Shown here: positions 38,159 to 42,696 of the stretch, one piece after another
Layout of the letters: every line of letters begins with the position of its first letter
Position numbering within the stretch: position 1 is the stretch's first letter
From: Nonomuraea antri
GTDB taxonomy: Bacteria; Actinomycetota; Actinomycetes; Streptosporangiales; Streptosporangiaceae
NCBI RefSeq assembly: GCF_013283785.1
Contig: NZ_JABCPZ010000078.1
Location: 1-42,696, forward strand
Length of the DNA stretch: 42,696 nucleotides
Reading direction: 5' to 3'
Translations under genes and position numbers: made by a program
Notes under the pieces: model-generated
Database searches by the model: none
What the model was told of the DNA's origin: nothing
What the model saw: the letters and a program-made list of their open reading frames with translations, nothing else

Positions 38159-39225
38159 CGGCTCAGGTGGAGTTCCGCGGGCTGCGCCGGGTGTTCGGCA
38201 GGACGGTCGCGCTGGACGGGTTCGACCTGACCGTCGAGCCCGGCGAGTTCGTCGCGCTGCTCGGGCCGTCCGGCTGCGGCAAGACGACCGCGCTGCGCTG
38301 CGTGGCCGGGTTCGAGCGGCCGGACTCCGGCGCCGTGCTGATGGACGGCAAGGACATCACGGACGTGCCGGCCAACAAGCGCGACGCGGGCATGGTCTTC
38401 CAGTCGTACTCGCTGTTCCCCAACCTGAACGCCCGCGACAACGTGGCGTTCGGGCTGCGCGTGCGCAAGGTGCCGGTGGCGGCCAGGCGGGCGCGCGCCG
38501 CCGAGCTCCTGGAGCTGGTCGGGCTGCCCGCGCACGCCGACCGCTTCCCGCACCAGCTCTCCGGCGGGCAGCAGCAGCGCGTCGCGCTGGCCCGCGCGCT
38601 CGCGCTCGAACCCCGGGTGCTGCTGCTCGACGAGCCCCTGTCGGCGCTGGACGCCAAGGTACGCGTGGCGCTGCGCGAGGAGATCCGCCGGCTCCAGCTC
38701 GACCTGGGCATCACCACCATCTTCGTCACCCACGACCAGGAGGAGGCGCTGTCGATCGCCGACCGGGTGGCGGTGCTCCGCGACGGACGCCTTGAGCAGG
38801 CCGGGCCGCCCGCCGAGGTGTACGACCGGCCCGCCACGCCGTTCGTGGCCGAGTTCGTCGGCACCATGAACCACGTGGCCGGACGGGTGTCCGGCGACCA
38901 GGTCACCGTGCTCGGCCAGCTCCTGCCCATCGACGGCCCCGCCCCCGCCGACCCCGACGTGGACGTGCTCGTCCGGCCTGAGGCGGTACGGGTCACGCCG
39001 TCCGACGACGGGCCGGCCGAGGTGCTCGCGGCCTCGTTCCGCGGCGCGTCCGTACGGCTGCGGCTGGCGCTGGAGGGCGGCGAGGTGCTGGCCGACGTGC
39101 CCGGGCACGAGGCGGCCAGGCTCGGCGCGGGCAGCCGGGTGAGCGTGCGGCTGGTGGAGCGGCCGGTGCTGGTGGCGGCCAGGACGGTGACGGTTCCCGC
39201 GCCGGTGTCGGCGGATGCCGGCTGA
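38155..39225 (+). CDS. ABC importer ATPase (PotA/FbpC-like)
   Basis: 356 residues. Walker A GPSGCGKTTALR lies near residue 38, Q-loop VFQSYSLFPNLNARDNVAFGLR follows, then signature LSGGQQQRVALARAL, Walker B VLLLDEPLSALD and switch His in FVTHDQEEAL. Beyond residue 240 a TOBE-type regulatory domain follows (VLVRPEAVRV, VLAASFRGASVRLRLALEGGEVLAD). This layout is the CUT2-like/spermidine-iron-phosphonate type of importer ATPase. It overlaps permease 2 upstream (ATGA) and the HAD gene downstream by 11 bp. Confidence 0.95.
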   Translation: MTAQVEFRGLRRVFGRTVALDGFDLTVEPGEFVALLGPSGCGKTTALRCVAGFERPDSGAVLMDGKDITDVPANKRDAGMVFQSYSLFPNLNARDNVAFGLRVRKVPVAARRARAAELLELVGLPAHADRFPHQLSGGQQQRVALARALALEPRVLLLDEPLSALDAKVRVALREEIRRLQLDLGITTIFVTHDQEEALSIADRVAVLRDGRLEQAGPPAEVYDRPATPFVAEFVGTMNHVAGRVSGDQVTVLGQLLPIDGPAPADPDVDVLVRPEAVRVTPSDDGPAEVLAASFRGASVRLRLALEGGEVLADVPGHEAARLGAGSRVSVRLVERPVLVAARTVTVPAPVSADAG

Positions 39226-39865
39226 GGAGGGCGTCTCCTGGGTATCGCGCTTCGATGCTGTCCTGTTCGACATGGACGGGACGTTGGTGGACACCGAGGG
39301 GCTGTGGTGGCAGGCGGCGGTGTCGGTGGCGGCGGCACTGGGCCGCGCGCTCGGGCCCGCCGACACGCCGTACGTGCTGGGCAGGCGGGCCGAGGACACC
39401 GCCGCCCACCTCTCTCCGGCGCGCGTCCCCGAGGTGGCGGACCGGCTCATCGCGGCCTTCGCCGACCGCGTCGGCCAGGGGGTGACGGTGGTGCCGGGCG
39501 CCCGCGAGCTGCTGGCCGGGCTGGCCGCGGCCGCCGTGCCCACGGCCCTGGTCACCGCCTCGCCGAGGTCCGTCGCGGACCTGGTCCTGCCCGTGCTCGG
39601 GCACCGCTTCGACCTGGTGGTCACCGACGACGACACGGCCAGGGGCAAGCCGCACCCCGATCCGTACCTGGCGGCCGCCCGCGGGCTCGGCGTCGCGCCG
39701 GAGCGGTGCATGGCCGTCGAGGACAGCCCGGCCGGCGTCGCCGCCGCGACCGCGGCGGGCTGCCACGTCCTGGTCGTGGACCCCCGCGCGGGGTTGCACG
39801 GCCTGCTCCCCCGTCTTCTCCCCCGCTTTCTCCCCCGTGCGGGGGACGGGGACGGCTCTCGCTAG
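39215..39865 (+). CDS. HAD-superfamily phosphatase linked to the ABC importer
   Basis: 216 residues. Motif I is FDMDGTLVDTEG (nucleophile Asp, acid/base Asp), motif II VTASPRS, motif III Lys in GKPHPDPY and motif IV VEDSPAGVAAA, which together make an active subclass I HAD of the beta-phosphoglucomutase/phosphatase type. It may dephosphorylate or isomerise what the importer brings in; the link with a HutC regulator makes a phosphorylated or phosphonate substrate plausible, not proven. ATG 39215 lies inside the ATPase end. The last residues (LLPRLLPRFLPRAG) are encoded by a 12-bp tandem array and look like a repeat-grown tail. Confidence 0.9.
   Translation: MPAEEGVSWVSRFDAVLFDMDGTLVDTEGLWWQAAVSVAAALGRALGPADTPYVLGRRAEDTAAHLSPARVPEVADRLIAAFADRVGQGVTVVPGARELLAGLAAAAVPTALVTASPRSVADLVLPVLGHRFDLVVTDDDTARGKPHPDPYLAAARGLGVAPERCMAVEDSPAGVAAATAAGCHVLVVDPRAGLHGLLPRLLPRFLPRAGDGDGSR
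39806..39841 (+). repeat. In-frame tandem array (12-bp unit, 3 copies) at the HAD gene 3' end
   Basis: Units at 39806, 39818 and 39830 each begin CTCCCCCG and encode LPR(L/F). The last merges with CCCCCGTGCGGGGG (39832-39845), a 5-bp-stem hairpin at the end of the gene. Confidence 0.75.
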
Positions 39866-39903
39866 GGAGGCGGGGCGGCGCCCCGCGCCCGAGCATGGTG
39901 ATC

Positions 39904-40893
39904 ATGACGCATATCGGGACACGCGCCGGGACGAGCGCGGCGACCGCCGACCCGCTGACCGCGGGGACGCTCGCGCTGGTGCTCGCCTACGGCGGGCTGC
40001 GGCTGTACTGGCAGCTCGGGCACCAGCCGGAGCGCCTGTCGCCGATTGGGCCCGACCTCGTGGTGTTCACCGGCTGGGGCGGCGTCGGGCTGTGCGCGGC
40101 GGCGGCCCTGGTTCTGGGCGCCCTGCTGAGCGGGCGCTGGGGCGCCGCGTCCCGCCGGGTGCTGCGCGGCGCGGCCTGGGCGGTGGGCGCGGCGCTGATC
40201 GTGGCCGGGGCGATGCTGCTGCTCGACGTGGTCGGCGCGATCGTCCCCGGGCTCGGCATTCCGTTCCTGCCGCTGGGCGCGGCGAGCAAAGCGGTGTGCG
40301 CGGGCTCGGGCGCGCTGCTCTGGCGGGCGGCGCTGACCCACCGGCGGCGTACGGAGGCCGGCTGCGCCACCTGCGGCAGGCCGAGATCGGGCCGACCGTC
40401 GTTGGAGCGCACACCCGGCTGGGCGTACGCGGCGGCCTACGCGGCGATGGCCGGGTGCCTGGTGCGGATCGGGGCGCAGGTGGCCGTGGGGTGGGGCGCG
40501 ACGCCGTACGCGGGCGGTCAGGTGCTCTTCGAGGCCGGGTTCGTGCTGGCGGGGACCGTCCTGCCGTTGGCGCTCGCGCACCGCTGGGGACGGGTGTGGC
40601 CGCGCTGGGTGCCGGGCCTGGCCGGGCGGCGGGTCCCGCGGCGGCTGGTGTTGTGGCCGGCGGTGGCCGTGTCTGGCGGACTCGTCGCTTATTTCGGGAC
40701 GATGCTGGCACAGATGATCTTCGAGCGGCTGAACGGGCGCAACCCGTTCCCCCCGGAAGGCGGGCTCGACCTGCCCGAATGGTTCTTCTGGTGCGCCGTG
40801 CCCGGGTACCTGACGTGGGGCGTCGGCCTGGCGGTGGCCGCGCTCGCGTACGCCCGGCGAACCCGTACCGCCTGCGCGGACTGCGGGCGGTAG
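39904..40893 (+). CDS. Membrane protein with two CxxCGR motifs
   Basis: 329 residues with about eight hydrophobic helices, for example LTAGTLALVLAYGGLRLYW, GGVGLCAAAALVLGALLSG and AVGAALIVAGAMLLLDVVGAIV. A CATCGRP motif lies in a hydrophilic loop near residue 157, and the protein ends CADCGR. The two CxxC pairs could together bind one zinc on the cytoplasmic side, or form redox disulfides. I do not recognise the family. ATG 39904 is taken; ATG 39895 is in frame. Neither has a clear ribosome site, since the GGGAGG at 39865 is too far. It stands alone between the importer and the kinase. Confidence 0.75.
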   Translation: MTHIGTRAGTSAATADPLTAGTLALVLAYGGLRLYWQLGHQPERLSPIGPDLVVFTGWGGVGLCAAAALVLGALLSGRWGAASRRVLRGAAWAVGAALIVAGAMLLLDVVGAIVPGLGIPFLPLGAASKAVCAGSGALLWRAALTHRRRTEAGCATCGRPRSGRPSLERTPGWAYAAAYAAMAGCLVRIGAQVAVGWGATPYAGGQVLFEAGFVLAGTVLPLALAHRWGRVWPRWVPGLAGRRVPRRLVLWPAVAVSGGLVAYFGTMLAQMIFERLNGRNPFPPEGGLDLPEWFFWCAVPGYLTWGVGLAVAALAYARRTRTACADCGR

Positions 40894-40904
40894 CCGCATA
40901 TCGG

Positions 40905-40910
40905 TAAGCT
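40905..40910 (+). promoter_or_regulatory. -10 box of the kinase gene, leaderless type
   Basis: TAAGCT ends eight bases before GTG 40919 with no ribosome site between, as expected for a leaderless mRNA. It lies 12 bp after the stop of the membrane protein, so the kinase has its own start of transcription. Confidence 0.4.
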
Positions 40911-40918
40911 TGCCCGCC

Positions 40919-42556
40919 GTGAGCGGTGAAACCTCCCACATCGGACGCTACCGGCTGCTGAGCATGCTCGGCCGAGGTGGGATGGGCACGGTCCACCTCG
41001 CCGAAGACTCCGCCGGCCAACGGGTCGCCATCAAGGTGATCAACCCGGAGCTCAGCCAGCACGAGCAATTCCGCATGCGCTTTCGCAGGGAGGCCGACGC
41101 CGCCAGGCGGGTACGCCGCTTCTGCACCGCCGCCGTGCTGGAGGCGGCACTCGACGGCGACCAGCTCTACGTGGTGACCGAGTACGTGCCCGGGCCCAAC
41201 CTGGAACAGGCCGTGCAGCAGGGCGGACCCATGCGCGGGTCAAGCCTCGACGCGCTGGCGGTCAGCGTGGCCACCGCGCTCACCGCCATCCACGGCGCCG
41301 GGGTCGTGCACCGCGACCTGAAACCGTCGAACGTGCTGCTGTCACCGGTCGGGCCGCGCGTCATCGACTTCGGCATCGCCAGGGCGCTCGACACGCTCGG
41401 CGGCGTGACGGGCACCGGCGAGCTGGTCGGCACCCCGCGTTACATGGCGCCCGAGGTGCTGCGCGGCGACCCCGTCTCGCCGGCCTGCGACGTGTTCTCG
41501 TGGGGTTGCCTGGTCGCCTTCGCCGCCAGCGGGCGTGCGCCGTTCGGCGGCGACACGCTGCCGGCGATCGTCTACCAGGTGCTGAACGCCGAACCGAACC
41601 TCGACGACGTCGAGCCGGGGCTGCGCGAGCTGGTCAGGGCGGCGCTCGACAAGGATCCCGGCCGGCGTCCGACCGCTCAGCAGCTGCTCGACCACCTGGT
41701 GGGGCGCTCGGCCCAGCCCGAGCAGGCCGCGCACACCGTCCAGGTGACGTGGCAGCACGCGACCACGCCGTTCACCGAGGCGCGGCCGTCGCCGTCCGGT
41801 TCCGGCGGCGGCGCGCGGCGCGGGCGGCTGATCGCCGGGCTGGCGGCGGGCGTGGCGCTGCTCGCCGTCGCCGGCGCCGCCACCTGGGTGGCGCTCACCC
41901 CCGGCGGCCCACCTGACCTCGCGATCCTCTACCAGGAGGACTTCACCCAGACCTCCGGCGGCTGGGACGGCACCTACGACCCCGACGACTCGGCCAGCTA
42001 CGGCTATCGCACCGACGGGACGTACGGGCTGGACGTGGAGGAAGGCAGGGAATATCGCGAGGTCAAGGCCCCGGTGCCGTTCCTCGTCGCCAAGCCCACC
42101 GCCACGCCCGAGCCCTCGGCCACGCCGACGCCGATGCTGCCGCCGTCCGTGACGATCGGGGTGACCGTCGACGTCAAGCGGTCGATCGGGACCGGGGAGT
42201 ACGGCATCTACTGCCACGACGACCCGAACGAGGACTCGTACTACGAGTTCGCGCTCGACACGACGGGCAACGCCAGGATCCGGCGGGTCTTCAAGGGCTC
42301 AGGCGGCACGCTGGCGGCCCCCGTCAAGGTGACCGGGCTGCCCGGCAAGGCACGGGTGGTCGCGTCGTGCGAGCAGCGGGGGACGGCGGTGCGGCTGGCC
42401 TTGTGGGTGAACGGGAAGCGCGTGCACCAGGTGGACGATCAGAACGGGATCGGGAACGGGTACATGGGGTTGTTCGCGCGGACGCCTAAGGAGAGCACGT
42501 CGGTGTTGAAGACGACGTTCGACGACTTCGAGCTGCGCGGCCAGCAGGAACCTTAG
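40919..42556 (+). CDS. Receptor-type Ser/Thr protein kinase with a lectin-like outer domain
   Basis: 545 residues. The Hanks kinase domain (about 8-265) has Gly loop GRGGMGTV, ATP Lys39 in VAIKVI, catalytic VVHRDLKPSNVLL (Asp near 132), IDFGIAR, and GTPRYMAPE in the activation segment. A linker leads to one membrane helix near 302-324 (LIAGLAAGVALLAVAGAATW). The outer part (about 330-545) reads YQEDFTQTSGGWDG, then a Pro/Thr-rich loop and EYGIYCHDDPNEDSYYEFALD, a concanavalin/LamG-like jelly roll that probably senses a cell-wall or sugar ligand; there are no PASTA repeats. GTG 40919 is chosen on the -10 spacing; TTG 40910 is an alternative. Confidence 0.92.
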   Translation: MSGETSHIGRYRLLSMLGRGGMGTVHLAEDSAGQRVAIKVINPELSQHEQFRMRFRREADAARRVRRFCTAAVLEAALDGDQLYVVTEYVPGPNLEQAVQQGGPMRGSSLDALAVSVATALTAIHGAGVVHRDLKPSNVLLSPVGPRVIDFGIARALDTLGGVTGTGELVGTPRYMAPEVLRGDPVSPACDVFSWGCLVAFAASGRAPFGGDTLPAIVYQVLNAEPNLDDVEPGLRELVRAALDKDPGRRPTAQQLLDHLVGRSAQPEQAAHTVQVTWQHATTPFTEARPSPSGSGGGARRGRLIAGLAAGVALLAVAGAATWVALTPGGPPDLAILYQEDFTQTSGGWDGTYDPDDSASYGYRTDGTYGLDVEEGREYREVKAPVPFLVAKPTATPEPSATPTPMLPPSVTIGVTVDVKRSIGTGEYGIYCHDDPNEDSYYEFALDTTGNARIRRVFKGSGGTLAAPVKVTGLPGKARVVASCEQRGTAVRLALWVNGKRVHQVDDQNGIGNGYMGLFARTPKESTSVLKTTFDDFELRGQQEP

Positions 42557-42583
42557 GCCGCGCAGTCGCGGGTACCTCCACTC

Positions 42584-42688
42584 CCGGGACCAGAACGGCC
42601 GGAAGCAGGATGCCCGGGACCAGGACAGCCGGGACCACGACGGCTGGGACCACGACGCCCCGGAGCCCACGCCACCCGGGGCCCACGC
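42584..42688 (+). repeat. Tandem array (15-bp unit, 7 copies) after the kinase gene
   Basis: Units fall every 15 bp from 42584, most starting CCGGGACCA. On the minus strand they read as a hydrophobic five-residue repeat (V-V-V-P-A type), and on the plus strand as Pro/Gly-rich text. The window ends 8 bp later, so it may be spacer or the edge of another gene. Confidence 0.8.
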
Positions 42689-42696
42689 CCCCGCAG

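Noticed and set aside
1..42696. Insertion sequences, integrases, att sites or a mobile island
   Set aside because: No transposase, integrase or tRNA-end duplication was found. The codon shift near 17.5-19.6 kb is confined to two genes.

Overview
The window is about 43 kb of very GC-rich chromosome, with strong C/G preference at third codon positions, frequent GTG and TTG starts and many ATGA/GTGA gene overlaps. It encodes an F420-type luciferase-like oxidoreductase, a Balon/Rv2629-like ribosome factor, DUF2795, DUF4328 and DUF6504 proteins, a DnaE2 polymerase and a dynamin-like GTPase pair. Together these point to a filamentous actinomycete, most likely of the Streptosporangiales (for example Nonomuraea-like). 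The lineage is an inference; no rRNA or tRNA gene is visible. I see no insertion sequence, prophage, CRISPR array or plasmid origin, and no gene-free stretch longer than 300 bases.

Layout. Positions 1-11322 form a long minus-strand block: a two-domain GNAT acetyltransferase, cobL, a CbiX-type chelatase, cobT, an agmatinase-type ureohydrolase, a CysG/CobA siroheme enzyme, two dynamin-like GTPases and a partial single-strand binding protein. 11347-12819 (+) holds a stress-type promoter, a DUF2795 protein and a Balon/Rv2629-like protein. 12809-16508 is the lactate-oxidation operon lutABC (-), divergent from a FadR-type regulator with a double operator between them. 16761-19621 (+) encodes a DUF1023 hydrolase with a duplicated C-terminal domain, overlapping a lipoprotein gene. 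A secreted sulfatase (-) and an F420 oxidoreductase (+) diverge around 21.1 kb. 22393-25721 (-) is marR, an ABC ATPase and an FtsX-like permease, divergent from an alpha/beta hydrolase and two cupins. 27484-30415 (+) is a drug-type MFS exporter behind an attenuator, an orphan LuxR-type response regulator and a DUF4328 protein. 30395-34353 (-) is DUF6504-dnaE2 behind a LexA-type box. 34412-39865 is a HutC-type GntR regulator (-) divergent from a complete ABC importer plus HAD phosphatase (+). The window ends with a membrane protein and a receptor Ser/Thr kinase.

Two things stand out. First, the leader of the MFS exporter reads as an ermC-like translational attenuator: a leaderless 10-codon peptide ending Arg-Arg-Arg, and four RNA segments that can pair 1:2 plus 3:4, or 2:3. 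Second, eleven unrelated short tandem arrays lie in 43 kb, most spanning a stop codon or a stop/start junction. At two ABC-transporter junctions the unit length is 3n-1, so each copy makes a tiny ORF that starts and stops in ATGA/GTGA overlaps. This produces chains of apparently coupled mini-ORFs leading into the permease genes.
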